DNA of 64,000 nt. Origin: Bacteroidota bacterium (GTDB taxonomy: Bacteria > Bacteroidota > Bacteroidia > UBA4408). The stretch spans positions 883,658-947,657 of the forward strand of contig JADKHO010000004.1 in the NCBI GenBank assembly GCA_016721765.1, given 5' to 3'. The notes beneath the pieces were generated by a model. The model searched no databases, was not told the DNA's origin, and saw only the letters and a list, made by a program, of their open reading frames with translations. A program made the position numbers and the translations under genes. This document shows positions 8,554-17,667 of the stretch, in pieces; within the stretch, counting starts at the first letter, position 1, and each line of letters begins with the position of its first letter.

Positions 8554-10970
8554 TAAAGAACAGTTCCACCATTAAGGAAGAATTTGATTTAAGCCTGTTT
8601 CTTTTTATAACAAAAAAGAGCCTGAGCTGGGCTTTAGTATTTTTTGTCCTTTCGATAATCAGTGCTTTTCTTTTTGTTCGTTATTCAACTGAGGTATACC
8701 AAACCTCTACAGTAATTCAAATAAATCAGGAAAATACTGCCAGTCAGGTATTAAACGTTGCCAATCCGATTGAAATTCAGGAAAAAATTGAAAGCAAAAT
8801 AGAACTCATGCGTTCAAAGGTATTTTTAACCCGAGCGCTTTCTAAATTGCCCTTACGCGTTTCCTATTACAATAAAGGTACTTTCAAAACTTACGAAAAC
8901 TATGTTTCAAGTGGCTATACCATAGAGGTAAATGTGAAAAACGGCGAGGTTTACGGAAGACCCTTTTTTATTGATTTTATAAATTATAACGAAGCCGAAG
9001 TCGCTTATTTCAGCAACCTTACCGGCGAAAAAATAAAACAAGTATTTCGAACCAATGTTTGGAATAAATTGGAAGACATCGATTTTAAAATTAAGATTTT
9101 GGATTTTAAAAAGGTACTTTCAAATAAAAGCACTGTTAAGAATATTGAACAGTATTTTGTAGTGAATAATCCGGATAACCTTTCGGCATTATACTCCCCT
9201 TCCTTAAATATTCGTATGCTCAGTTCTGAGGCAAATACAATTAAGATAACCGTTAAAGATAATAATCCTCGAAAGTGTACTGATATTGCGAATATAATAG
9301 CAGAGGAATTTTTAGTTTATGATGTAGAACGAAAAGCAGAAAGTTCGAATAAGATCTTAAATTTTATCAACAGTCAATTAAACGCCGTATACGAGCAATT
9401 AAGCACTGCCGAAAATAAAATTCAAGAATTTAAACTTGAAAATAAATTAACAAATCCGGAGCAGTTTTCGAATACTTATACTGCCGAGATGAATGATTTC
9501 GCTAAAGAAACAATTGATTTAAATTTTGACAAAAGTGTCATCAATGAAGTAGCAAAAAGCATCAGCGCAAGCAAAAATCCGGATGTATATAACTTGCTCG
9601 CAATATTAGCAGGCACACCGTATGCCAATACCTTTGCATACCTAATTAATCCGCTCGAAGTACTTTTATCAAAAAAAGAAATGGAGTTGTATCATGCAAC
9701 TATCAACAATCAGCAGATTAAAATTATTGACGATCAAATTGAGGAAAAGCGGAAGCAATTATACGATGGAATTAAAACCATTCAGGAAAAACTCAATCGT
9801 AAGGAAGTAAGCTTAAATGACCGTATTCAGGAAACCGAAAAGAAGTTTATAAATCTACCTACTAAAGAAATTGAATACGCTCGCCTAAATCGATTGTATT
9901 CGATCAACGAGAAGTTTTACACCTTGCTTTTGGATAAAAAAGCAGAATATTCTATCTCTAATGCAGGCTATGTTTCACAAAATGTGATACTCGAAAATGC
10001 TGCAACTCCGGGTGTTCCGGTTTCCCCGAATAGCAATATGATTTTAATAATATCCGTAATACTAGCTACGCTTTCATCGTTGATATTAATTATTGTTCGC
10101 TATGTTACTCATAATAATGTAACCTCCACTGCCGATATTGTAAAGTATACCGATGCCGGAATTTTAGGATTAATACCTAAATACAAAAAAGAAGTTCCAA
10201 TATCACAGCTCTTGGTGGATCAAAATCCTAAGTCGAGTATAGCCGAAGCATTTCGTTCTGTTCGAACCAATATGCAGTTTATCTCTGATTCACTCGGTCC
10301 AAAAGTAATTTCGATTACCTCTTCCATTTCTGGGGAAGGGAAAACTTTTGTTTCAATTAATTTAGGAGGTATTATTGCTTACGCAGGAAAAAAAGTCATC
10401 ATTATCGACTTAGATATGCGTAAACCGAAAATTCACATTGGTTTTAATGCTTCTAATGAAAGGGGTATGAGTACCATCTTAATAGGAAAAACAGACATTA
10501 AAGATTGTATTCAACATAGTTCCTTAAAAAATTTGGATTTTATTACAGCGGGTCCAATTCCTCCCAATCCATCCGAGTTAATTTTAACCAAGAAAATGGA
10601 GGAAATCATTGAGGAATTAAAGAAATCTTATGATGCTGTAATTATCGATAATCCTCCGGTGGGTATTGTTTCGGATGGATTAAACAATTTAAAAAGAGCT
10701 GATTATCCTATTTTCATTTTTAGGTCCAATTATTCGAAACGTTTCTTCTTCGAAAATGTGAACAATATTATTAAGGAACATAATATTAAAAACTTATCGA
10801 TTATTTTAAATGGTGTAGACTCTATTCATCCAGGTTACGGATATGGATATGGTTATGGTTATGGCTACGGCTATGGGTATTACGATGATGATTCCAGAGC
10901 CAAAGCTAAGCCTTGGTACAAGAAAATTTTTAAACGTAAAAGCAACGCAGCGTATGGCTACCGTTATTGA
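8550..10970 (+). CDS. Wzc-like polysaccharide co-polymerase / tyrosine autokinase
   Basis: This 806-residue inner-membrane protein has a Wzz chain-length domain. One membrane segment lies near 28-48, followed by a long periplasmic coiled-coil region and a second segment near 495-515. The C-terminal BY-kinase domain has Walker A SISGEGKTFVSINLG near 590 and Walker A' KVIIIDLDMRKPKI near 620. The tail is a run of alternating Gly-Tyr pairs (roughly residues 758-773) ending GYRY, a clear tyrosine cluster for autophosphorylation. The start is GTG at 8550, overlapping the upstream stop. The kinase cycles between phosphorylated and dephosphorylated states to set polymer length. The phosphatase gene at 4024 is a candidate partner. 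Confidence 0.94.
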   Translation: MIKNSSTIKEEFDLSLFLFITKKSLSWALVFFVLSIISAFLFVRYSTEVYQTSTVIQINQENTASQVLNVANPIEIQEKIESKIELMRSKVFLTRALSKLPLRVSYYNKGTFKTYENYVSSGYTIEVNVKNGEVYGRPFFIDFINYNEAEVAYFSNLTGEKIKQVFRTNVWNKLEDIDFKIKILDFKKVLSNKSTVKNIEQYFVVNNPDNLSALYSPSLNIRMLSSEANTIKITVKDNNPRKCTDIANIIAEEFLVYDVERKAESSNKILNFINSQLNAVYEQLSTAENKIQEFKLENKLTNPEQFSNTYTAEMNDFAKETIDLNFDKSVINEVAKSISASKNPDVYNLLAILAGTPYANTFAYLINPLEVLLSKKEMELYHATINNQQIKIIDDQIEEKRKQLYDGIKTIQEKLNRKEVSLNDRIQETEKKFINLPTKEIEYARLNRLYSINEKFYTLLLDKKAEYSISNAGYVSQNVILENAATPGVPVSPNSNMILIISVILATLSSLILIIVRYVTHNNVTSTADIVKYTDAGILGLIPKYKKEVPISQLLVDQNPKSSIAEAFRSVRTNMQFISDSLGPKVISITSSISGEGKTFVSINLGGIIAYAGKKVIIIDLDMRKPKIHIGFNASNERGMSTILIGKTDIKDCIQHSSLKNLDFITAGPIPPNPSELILTKKMEEIIEELKKSYDAVIIDNPPVGIVSDGLNNLKRADYPIFIFRSNYSKRFFFENVNNIIKEHNIKNLSIILNGVDSIHPGYGYGYGYGYGYGYGYYDDDSRAKAKPWYKKIFKRKSNAAYGYRY

Positions 10971-11499
10971 GACCGGATTTAGTGGGTTACTAGTGATTCA
11001 ACCTCAAGTATTTGAGGATGAACGTGGATATTTTTATGAGAGTTATAATCGCGAAACGTACCGTAAACTTGGTGTGGATGTAGATTTTGTGCAAGACAAT
11101 CAGTCCTTATCAAATACCGGTGTTTTACGGGGCTTGCATTTTCAGAATCCACCTTATGAACAAGGTAAACTGGTGCGCGTTATAAAGGGGGCTGTATTGG
11201 ATGTTACATTAGATATCCGAAAAAATTCTCCCACTTATGGAAAGCACTTTGCAATTGAGTTGACCGAAAAAAATAAAACAGTTTTATATGTACCACCCGG
11301 TTTTGCGCACGGTTTTGTAACGCTTGAGGATCAAACTTTGTTCTTTTATAAATGTACCAATTATTACAATAAAGCAGCTGAAGGCGCAGTACTTTGGAAT
11401 GATCCTGCCTTGGGTATTGATTGGAAAATAAGTAATCCTCAGCTTTCTGAAAAAGATAAAGTTGCCAGCAGTTTCAATGAATTTAAGAGTATGTTCTAA
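10954..11499 (+). CDS. rfbC: dTDP-4-dehydrorhamnose 3,5-epimerase
   Basis: This 181-residue cupin enzyme (RmlC) converts dTDP-4-keto-6-deoxyglucose to its 3,5-epimer in dTDP-L-rhamnose synthesis. Visible motifs are DERGYFYESYN, the catalytic His motif VLRGLHFQNPP, VRVIKGAVLDVTLDIR and VPPGFAHGF. I choose the ATG at 10954 because the protein then has normal family length; the longer frame from 10843 only reads through the Gly-Tyr repeat of the upstream gene in another frame. It overlaps the end of the Wzc-like gene by 17 bases. RmlA and RmlB are not in the window; an RmlD-like reductase is at 52821. Confidence 0.95.
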   Translation: MATVIETGFSGLLVIQPQVFEDERGYFYESYNRETYRKLGVDVDFVQDNQSLSNTGVLRGLHFQNPPYEQGKLVRVIKGAVLDVTLDIRKNSPTYGKHFAIELTEKNKTVLYVPPGFAHGFVTLEDQTLFFYKCTNYYNKAAEGAVLWNDPALGIDWKISNPQLSEKDKVASSFNEFKSMF

Positions 11500-11538
11500 G
11501 CAAAAAATAGTACCTTGCATTCCTTTTTATTATCACTA

Positions 11539-12621
11539 ATGTTAGCTTCATCACATTCGACTTTAATTTATAGTACGTTTTTTATTGTCGCACTTGTTTT
11601 TTCAATACTCATAAATCGGTTATTTCTTAAGTTCTCGAAGAATTTAGGAATGCGGAATATTGATGAAACGATTGTGCGGTGGGAAACCAAATCTAAACCT
11701 GCTTTCGGAGGTATTTCTTTTTACATTATTTTTTTACTTTCCATTTCTGTTTATTCTATTTTTTCGGATGATAAAACAATCTTTCACAAGCAGCAGTTTT
11801 TAGGGGTACTTCTTGCCACATCCTTAGGATTTATTGTGGGCTTAGCGGATGATGCATATAATACCCGACCTTACCTTAAATTTTTAGCCCAAGTACTTTG
11901 TGGAATTATCCTCATCGCAAGTGGCACCTACATCACCCTATTCACAAACAATTACCTCAATTATGCCTTAACCATTCTTTGGGTTGTTGGCATCATGAAC
12001 TCAATTAATATGTTGGACAATATGGATGCTATCACTTCTTTAGTATCCATTTTCATTCTTATTTCTGCACTATTTGTGGTTTATTCTATTGGTAAGGTTG
12101 ATAGTATTAATTTCATTATGATTATTGGCGTGCTCTCTTCCATACTTGGATTTCTATTCTACAATTGGCATCCATCTAAAATATATATGGGCGATACGGG
12201 AAGTCAGTTTTTGGGTGTTTTATTGTCGGCAATGGGAATTACCTATTTTTGGAATACACCATTTAATGAAGGCTTTTTATCACCCAGCAAACAATTAATT
12301 TTAACCGCTATTATTTTTATTATTCCAATTGTTGACACAACAACCGTTGTAATTAATCGCTTGGCCAAAGGAAAATCGCCATTTGTTGGTGGTAGAGATC
12401 ACACCACACATCATTTATCCTATATGGGCTTAAGTGATCGCAAAGTTGCTTTATTGCTTGGGTCCATCGCTTTGCTTTCTTTTTTGATGAGCATTTATAT
12501 AGTAACTGAATCCAATTGGACAACCACAAAAGTTGTATTTTTTGGAGTTTATTTCCTAACCATTTTTGGGTTACTTTACAGTACCACCCGAAAAAACAAA
12601 CCAGAAGAAAAGAGCAAATAA
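11539..12621 (+). CDS. WecA/MraY-like undecaprenyl-phosphate sugar-1-phosphate transferase
   Basis: This polytopic membrane protein of about 360 residues, with roughly ten hydrophobic helices, belongs to glycosyltransferase 4/MraY (PF00953). Signature loops are the Asp pair in GLADDAYNTRPYLKF, the catalytic NMLDNMDAITSL and YMGDTGSQFLGVLL, with a His-rich C-terminal loop GGRDHTTHHLSYMG. It transfers a sugar-1-phosphate (often GlcNAc-1-P) to undecaprenyl phosphate, which starts a lipid-linked glycan. I prefer the ATG at 11539; an in-frame TTG at 11515 overlaps a promoter-like TACCTTGCAT. Its place after rfbC suggests it initiates the repeat unit of this cluster. A wall-polymer role is also possible. 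Confidence 0.9.
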   Translation: MLASSHSTLIYSTFFIVALVFSILINRLFLKFSKNLGMRNIDETIVRWETKSKPAFGGISFYIIFLLSISVYSIFSDDKTIFHKQQFLGVLLATSLGFIVGLADDAYNTRPYLKFLAQVLCGIILIASGTYITLFTNNYLNYALTILWVVGIMNSINMLDNMDAITSLVSIFILISALFVVYSIGKVDSINFIMIIGVLSSILGFLFYNWHPSKIYMGDTGSQFLGVLLSAMGITYFWNTPFNEGFLSPSKQLILTAIIFIIPIVDTTTVVINRLAKGKSPFVGGRDHTTHHLSYMGLSDRKVALLLGSIALLSFLMSIYIVTESNWTTTKVVFFGVYFLTIFGLLYSTTRKNKPEEKSK

Positions 12622-12649
12622 AGTTCGCATCTTTTCAATTCAATTTAAA

Positions 12650-13681
12650 ATGAAAAAACATCTTATCTCTTCCGTTTTTGTTATTGCACTATTTATAGCA
12701 CTTATGCTTTTCACCTTTGCAAAAAAATTCAGCGTGGATGAAAAATTCGCCGACGATTTCAGAAACGGATACCAGGTATTTGCTTTGGACCTTCCGTTAA
12801 ACCTCGAATTTGCAGGCGAAAAAGTTCCAATGAATAATTTTGATGTGCGCGAAAGTCTCGATCGTGAATTACTTGTATGTACATATTTTCAGTCTCAAAC
12901 CTTACTGGTTCATAAGCGCGCCAATCGTTGGTTTCCGATTATTGAACCCATATTAAAGAAAAACGGTGTTCCCGATGACTTCAAATATTTGGCAGTTATC
13001 GAGAGCAATCTTTCCAATGTAATTTCACCTGCCGGAGCCACCGGATATTGGCAAATTTTGGAAGCAACCGGAAAAAAATTAAACCTCGAAATTACCGAAG
13101 AAGTGGATGAGCGCTACAATGTCGAAAAATCAACTGAAGCGGCTTGTCGTTATTTAAAAGAAGCCTATCAAACCCTTGGCAATTGGACACTTGCAGCAGC
13201 TTCGTACAACATGGGAATTGAAGGAATTTCGAAACAAGTTCAAAATCAAAAACAAACAAATTATTACAATTTATTATTAAACCAAGAAACAGCGCGCTAC
13301 ATTTTCCGCATTTTATCTGCAAAAGAAATTTTACTACACCCAAAAAACTACGGTTACAATTTTCGTAAACGAGATGTTTATTCTTTTATTCCAACATCTC
13401 GTTTAACGGTAGATTCAAGTATTACCAGTTTAACCGATTTTGCATTGGGACAAGGAGTGAATTACAAAATTCTTAAAATATTTAACCCTTGGTTAAGGAA
13501 AAATTACCTCTCCAATAAAGCAAAGAAAAGCTACACCATTTTATTGCCTAAAAATGGCTATACCGATTACGATTATATTGAAAAACATTTTTCAGAAGAC
13601 AATATTTACTCTGCCGAAGATACGCTACGTTTTTACAACAGCAACGCACATTCGATTGATACCAATTCCATAAAAAATTAA
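12650..13681 (+). CDS. Lytic transglycosylase (SLT/MltD-like)
   Basis: This 343-residue protein has an N-terminal hydrophobic signal or anchor (about 1-25) and a GH23 lysozyme-like domain at about 105-230. The catalytic Glu sits in AVIESNLSNVISPAGATGYWQI (positions about 114-135), with LAAASYNMG downstream. The remainder resembles the N-terminal part of a LysM-type carbohydrate-binding tail, but no full LysM repeat is obvious. The enzyme cleaves peptidoglycan glycan strands to 1,6-anhydro products in the periplasm. I start at the ATG at 12650, where the signal peptide begins; the frame is open further upstream, overlapping the previous gene. In this position it may open the wall for export complexes, which is inference. 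Confidence 0.88.
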   Translation: MKKHLISSVFVIALFIALMLFTFAKKFSVDEKFADDFRNGYQVFALDLPLNLEFAGEKVPMNNFDVRESLDRELLVCTYFQSQTLLVHKRANRWFPIIEPILKKNGVPDDFKYLAVIESNLSNVISPAGATGYWQILEATGKKLNLEITEEVDERYNVEKSTEAACRYLKEAYQTLGNWTLAAASYNMGIEGISKQVQNQKQTNYYNLLLNQETARYIFRILSAKEILLHPKNYGYNFRKRDVYSFIPTSRLTVDSSITSLTDFALGQGVNYKILKIFNPWLRKNYLSNKAKKSYTILLPKNGYTDYDYIEKHFSEDNIYSAEDTLRFYNSNAHSIDTNSIKN

Positions 13682-13688
13682 TCCTGTT

Positions 13689-16568
13689 ATGGCAAAATCA
13701 ACTAACGAAATGCAGGAAACAGATAGTCTTGAAGTAATTGGAGCGCGGGTACACAATTTAAAAAATTTGGACGTTAGCATTCCAAGAAATAAATTAGTTG
13801 TTATTACAGGGCTCAGTGGCAGCGGTAAATCATCGCTTGCTTTTGATACCATTTATGCAGAAGGCCAACGCCGTTACATCGAGAGTTTCTCCATTTATGC
13901 TCGCCAGTTTCTCGGCAATTTGGAACGACCCGATGTGGATAAAATTACAGGACTTAGCCCCGTAATTTCGATTGAACAAAAAACAACGAATAAGAATCCA
14001 CGCTCTACTGTGGGTACCATTACTGAGGTGTATGATTTTATGCGATTGCTTTATGCGCGTACAGCAGATGCTTTCTCTTACGTTACCGGAGAAAAAATGG
14101 TGCGTTATTCCGATGATCAAATTATTAATCTCATCCTCCAAAATTTTAGCGGAAAAAAAATAGCGGTTCTTGCTCCTGTTGTGCGAGGTAGAAAAGGCCA
14201 TTACCGTGAATTATTTGAAAATACCTTAAAGCAAGGCTACTTGCGTGCCCGCATTGATGGAACTTTGCAGGAACTAAAAGTACGCATGCAATTGGATCGC
14301 TATAAAACACACAATATCGAAATTGTGATTGACCGTATTGAGGTGGATGCTGAGGCACGACAGCGTGTTGCTGATGCTTTAAAACTTGCCATGAAACTCG
14401 GTAAAAATGCAATCATGGTGATGGATTTGCAATCTGAAGAGGTGCGGCATTACAGTAGAATGCTGATGTGCCCAACTTCCGGCATTTCTTATGATGACCC
14501 TGCACCAAATTTATTTTCGTTCAACTCTCCTTTTGGTGCTTGTCCTAAATGCAATGGACTTGGTTTTGTTTCTGAGATTGACATTCAAAAAATAATTCCG
14601 AATCCGAAATTAACCATCAAAAAAGGTGGAATTGTTCCTTTAGGCGAATACAAAAATTCTTGGATATTTAGTCAAATCGAGTCGCTCGGCGATAAGTACG
14701 GTTTTGATATAAATACGCCCATTGATGAAATCTCGGAGGATGCCATTAATACCATTTTATACGGCAGCGATGAAATTTTAAAATCTCATCAGGATAAAAA
14801 AAGTGAAAGCTCAAGAGTTTCCAGCTATTCGATGAATTTTGAAGGCATTATTAATTTTATCGTGCGACAGCAGGAAGAACTCAGCTCAAAAGCAGTAGAT
14901 AAATGGATTGATGCGTTTATGAATAAAATATCCTGCCCTAAATGTCATGGCGCAAGGTTAAAAGAAGAATCGCTTCATTTTAAGATTAACGATAAGAACA
15001 TTGCCGAATTAGCAAATAAAAGCATCACAGAATTAAAGGCTTGGTTCGAAAATATTGAAGCGTATTATTCCGATAGAAATCAATTAATCGCCACTGAAAT
15101 TCTAAAAGAAATTAGAACACGAATTAATTTTTTACTGAACGTAGGGTTAGATTATTTAACCTTGAATAGAAGTTCTCAATCGCTCTCGGGTGGTGAAGCA
15201 CAGCGTATTCGATTAGCCACACAAATTGGTTCTCAGCTGGTGGGAGTATTGTATATTTTAGATGAGCCCAGCATTGGCTTGCATCAAAGAGATAATCAAA
15301 AATTGATAAAAGCATTGCAAGATTTACGTGATGTTGGAAATTCAGTTATTGTGGTGGAACATGACAAGGAAATGATTTTATGTGCTGATTATGTATTAGA
15401 TATTGGACCTAAAGCCGGAATACATGGTGGACATGTTGTAGCGGCCGGAACGCCAAAAGAAATTCTTGCTTCAAATTCAATAACCGCTCAATATTTGAAA
15501 GGGCAAAAATCAATTGCCATTCCTGCTTTCCGCAGAAAGGGAACCGGAGAAGCGCTTGTTTTAAAAGGAGCACGGGGAAATAATTTAAAGGATGTTTCTG
15601 TTTCGTTTCCACTCGGAAAATTAATTTGTATAACAGGAGTTTCAGGCAGTGGAAAATCAACATTGATTAACGAAACACTTTATCCAATTTTAAATCAGCA
15701 TTTTTATCGTTCGCATAAAAAGCCATTAGCCTACTCAAAAATTGAAGGCTTAAAACACATCGATAAAGTAATTGAAATTGATCAATCCCCAATTGGTCGC
15801 ACTCCGCGTAGTAATCCTGCAACCTATACCAATGTTTTTGCCGACATCCGAAATTTATATGCAGAATTACCGGAAGCAAAAATACGCGGATACAAAGCTG
15901 GTCGATTTTCATTTAATGTAAAAGGCGGGCGATGTGAAACCTGCCAAGGAGGTGGGGTGAAAACCATCGAAATGAATTTTCTTCCGGATGTGTATGTGCA
16001 ATGTGAAACATGCTCCGGAAAACGCTATAATCGCGAAACACTAGAAGTTCGTTACAAAGGCAAATCCATTAGCGATGTGTTAAATATGACGATCGAAGAT
16101 GCAGTTGAATTTTTTGAAAACATACCGAGCATCTTGCAAAAAATTAAAACATTAAAAGAAGTTGGATTAGGATATATTACACTTGGCCAACAATCTACAA
16201 CGCTTAGTGGTGGAGAAGCACAGCGTATTAAATTAGCTGCCGAACTATCAAAACGCGATACCGGAAATACGTTTTATATTTTAGACGAACCCTCTACAGG
16301 ATTGCATTTTGAGGATATCCGAATTTTATTGGATGTGCTGTATCGATTTATTGACAACGGAAGTACTGTTTTAATAATTGAGCACAACTTGGATATTATT
16401 AAAGTTGCCGACCATATAATTGATTTAGGTATGGAAGGTGGTGAACGCGGTGGAGAAAAAATTTGTGAAGGAACTCCTGAAGAAATTATCAAAAATAAAA
16501 ATAGCTTTACAGCGCATTATCTTAAATTAGAAATGCAAAATCAATATGAAATAGAAAATAAAAAATAA
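13689..16568 (+). CDS. uvrA: Excinuclease ABC subunit UvrA
   Basis: This 959-residue protein is full length for UvrA, the damage-recognition ATPase of nucleotide excision repair. It has two ABC modules with Walker A GLSGSGKSSLAFDT near residue 37 and GVSGSGKSTLINET near 650, and signature motifs SLSGGEAQRIRLAT and TLSGGEAQRIKLAA. The C-terminal zinc finger is intact (CETCQGGG and CETCSGKRYN). The first zinc finger reads CPTSG in place of the first CxxC, with GACPKCNGLG retained. I recall this as common in Bacteroidota UvrA, so I do not regard it as damage. The downstream LOG gene starts only six bases after the stop. Confidence 0.98.
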   Translation: MAKSTNEMQETDSLEVIGARVHNLKNLDVSIPRNKLVVITGLSGSGKSSLAFDTIYAEGQRRYIESFSIYARQFLGNLERPDVDKITGLSPVISIEQKTTNKNPRSTVGTITEVYDFMRLLYARTADAFSYVTGEKMVRYSDDQIINLILQNFSGKKIAVLAPVVRGRKGHYRELFENTLKQGYLRARIDGTLQELKVRMQLDRYKTHNIEIVIDRIEVDAEARQRVADALKLAMKLGKNAIMVMDLQSEEVRHYSRMLMCPTSGISYDDPAPNLFSFNSPFGACPKCNGLGFVSEIDIQKIIPNPKLTIKKGGIVPLGEYKNSWIFSQIESLGDKYGFDINTPIDEISEDAINTILYGSDEILKSHQDKKSESSRVSSYSMNFEGIINFIVRQQEELSSKAVDKWIDAFMNKISCPKCHGARLKEESLHFKINDKNIAELANKSITELKAWFENIEAYYSDRNQLIATEILKEIRTRINFLLNVGLDYLTLNRSSQSLSGGEAQRIRLATQIGSQLVGVLYILDEPSIGLHQRDNQKLIKALQDLRDVGNSVIVVEHDKEMILCADYVLDIGPKAGIHGGHVVAAGTPKEILASNSITAQYLKGQKSIAIPAFRRKGTGEALVLKGARGNNLKDVSVSFPLGKLICITGVSGSGKSTLINETLYPILNQHFYRSHKKPLAYSKIEGLKHIDKVIEIDQSPIGRTPRSNPATYTNVFADIRNLYAELPEAKIRGYKAGRFSFNVKGGRCETCQGGGVKTIEMNFLPDVYVQCETCSGKRYNRETLEVRYKGKSISDVLNMTIEDAVEFFENIPSILQKIKTLKEVGLGYITLGQQSTTLSGGEAQRIKLAAELSKRDTGNTFYILDEPSTGLHFEDIRILLDVLYRFIDNGSTVLIIEHNLDIIKVADHIIDLGMEGGERGGEKICEGTPEEIIKNKNSFTAHYLKLEMQNQYEIENKK

Positions 16569-16573
16569 AAAAT

Positions 16574-17284
16574 ATGATGTCAAACAGCGAAGAAAAAATT
16601 AGAAAAGCATTTGAAAACAGAGATTGGAATGAAATAAAAGTACAAGACTCTTGGCAAATTTTTAAGATTATGGCCGAGTTTGTGGAAGCCTTTGAGAAGC
16701 TAGGAAAAATTGGGCCATGCGTTTCGATATTCGGCTCAGCCCGCACAAAACCAAATAATCCTTACTATGAATTAGCAGAAGAAATTGCAAAGAAAGTTAC
16801 AGAACAAGGTTACGGTGTTATTACAGGAGGTGGGCCCGGAATTATGGAGGCAGCAAATAAGGGAGCACGTTCAGGAGGCGGACGTTCAGTTGGTTTAAAT
16901 ATAGAATTACCTTTTGAACAATATTCTAATCCCTATATCGATACAGATAAGTTAATTAATTTTGACTATTTCTTTGTGCGCAAAGTAATGTTTATGAAAT
17001 ATGCACAAGGCTTTATTGTACTACCCGGAGGGATGGGAACATTGGACGAAATGTTTGAAGCGATAACTTTAATTCAAACTCAAAAAATTGGTAGATTTCC
17101 AATAATTTTGGTAGGAAAAAGTTACTGGGGAGGCTTATTAGATTGGATAAAAACCACCATGCTAACTGCAAAAAATATTAACCCCGATGATTTAAACCTG
17201 ATTACACTGGTTGACAATGCAGATGACGCAGTAAAAGAAATAAATCGTTTTTATTCCAAATATTTACTTAAACCAAATTTTTAG
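16574..17284 (+). CDS. LOG-family (TIGR00730) Rossmann-fold protein
   Basis: This 236-residue cytoplasmic protein has the two LOG signatures, GGGPGIMEAANKGA and LPGGMGTLDEMFEA, plus the N-terminal SIFGSAR strand. LOG proteins are cytokinin riboside 5'-monophosphate phosphoribohydrolases or more general nucleotide 5'-monophosphate nucleosidases, releasing a base from a nucleotide. In bacteria the physiological substrate is often unknown. The start is one of two adjacent ATGs (16574 or 16577). It lies six bases after uvrA and is followed by a clear terminator, so uvrA and this gene probably share a transcript. Confidence 0.9.
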   Translation: MMSNSEEKIRKAFENRDWNEIKVQDSWQIFKIMAEFVEAFEKLGKIGPCVSIFGSARTKPNNPYYELAEEIAKKVTEQGYGVITGGGPGIMEAANKGARSGGGRSVGLNIELPFEQYSNPYIDTDKLINFDYFFVRKVMFMKYAQGFIVLPGGMGTLDEMFEAITLIQTQKIGRFPIILVGKSYWGGLLDWIKTTMLTAKNINPDDLNLITLVDNADDAVKEINRFYSKYLLKPNF

Positions 17285-17308
17285 AGAATACACCAGTATT
17301 AAAAAAAA

Positions 17309-17336
17309 GCAGCAAGAGGATTGCTGCTTTTTTTTT
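17309..17336 (+). terminator. Rho-independent terminator after uvrA/LOG
   Basis: A perfect seven-base-pair stem (GCAGCAA / TTGCTGC) with a five-base loop is followed by nine T residues, and preceded by a matching A-run that also makes it work on the minus strand. Confidence 0.9.
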
Positions 17337-17361
17337 ACCTCCCTCAAAAAAATAATCCCAA

Positions 17362-17390
17362 TTTGGATATTTGTTGATTAATTAATTTTG
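17362..17390 (+). promoter_or_regulatory. Candidate promoter (TTTG ... TAATTTTG) for the envelope cluster
   Basis: TTTG at 17362 and TAATTTTG at 17383-17390 are separated by 17 bases, close to the Bacteroidota -33/-7 layout. If used, it gives a long leader of about 270 bases before the gene at 17668. The stretch 17391-17667 contains no gene; it holds a seven-base-pair inverted repeat, CACTCCA (17542) with TGGAGTG (17560), followed by an A-run. I could not match it to a known riboswitch. Confidence 0.45.
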
Positions 17391-17667
17391 TAATTCAAAA
17401 TCCTTCCTTGATTCACATTTTCATTTTAGAACAAAATCTGCTGAAACTCCTTATAAATTAAGGGGTACAGAAGTTCTACATGAATCATTTCAAAATAAAA
17501 AACAGAATCTGCCTTTTAACATTTTTGTGTTTATAACTAAGCACTCCATCACTAGCCTTTGGAGTGAAAAAAAATTATTTTTGTTACGATAGCTTATTGT
17601 GTCGTGTGGCAAGGTGTAGCATTGGCAACCGATACCTAAATTATCGTACTAAACTAATCCTAAGGCT

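Noticed and set aside
10831..10880. Short tandem DNA repeat as a possible CRISPR or variable-number array
   Set aside because: It is the codon-level repeat of the Gly-Tyr tail inside a coding gene, with no spacers. Kept only as a property of the kinase.
10843..10953. Extended N-terminus of RmlC with Met/Ala-rich sequence
   Set aside because: It is the Gly-Tyr repeat of the kinase gene read in another frame; family length and motifs support the ATG at 10954.
13830..14201. 123-residue minus-strand frame inside uvrA
   Set aside because: Overlaps fully with the conserved ABC domain of uvrA on the other strand.
14461..14580. Loss of a zinc-binding Cys in UvrA
   Set aside because: The CPTSG form of the first finger is, from memory, usual in Bacteroidota UvrA and not a defect.
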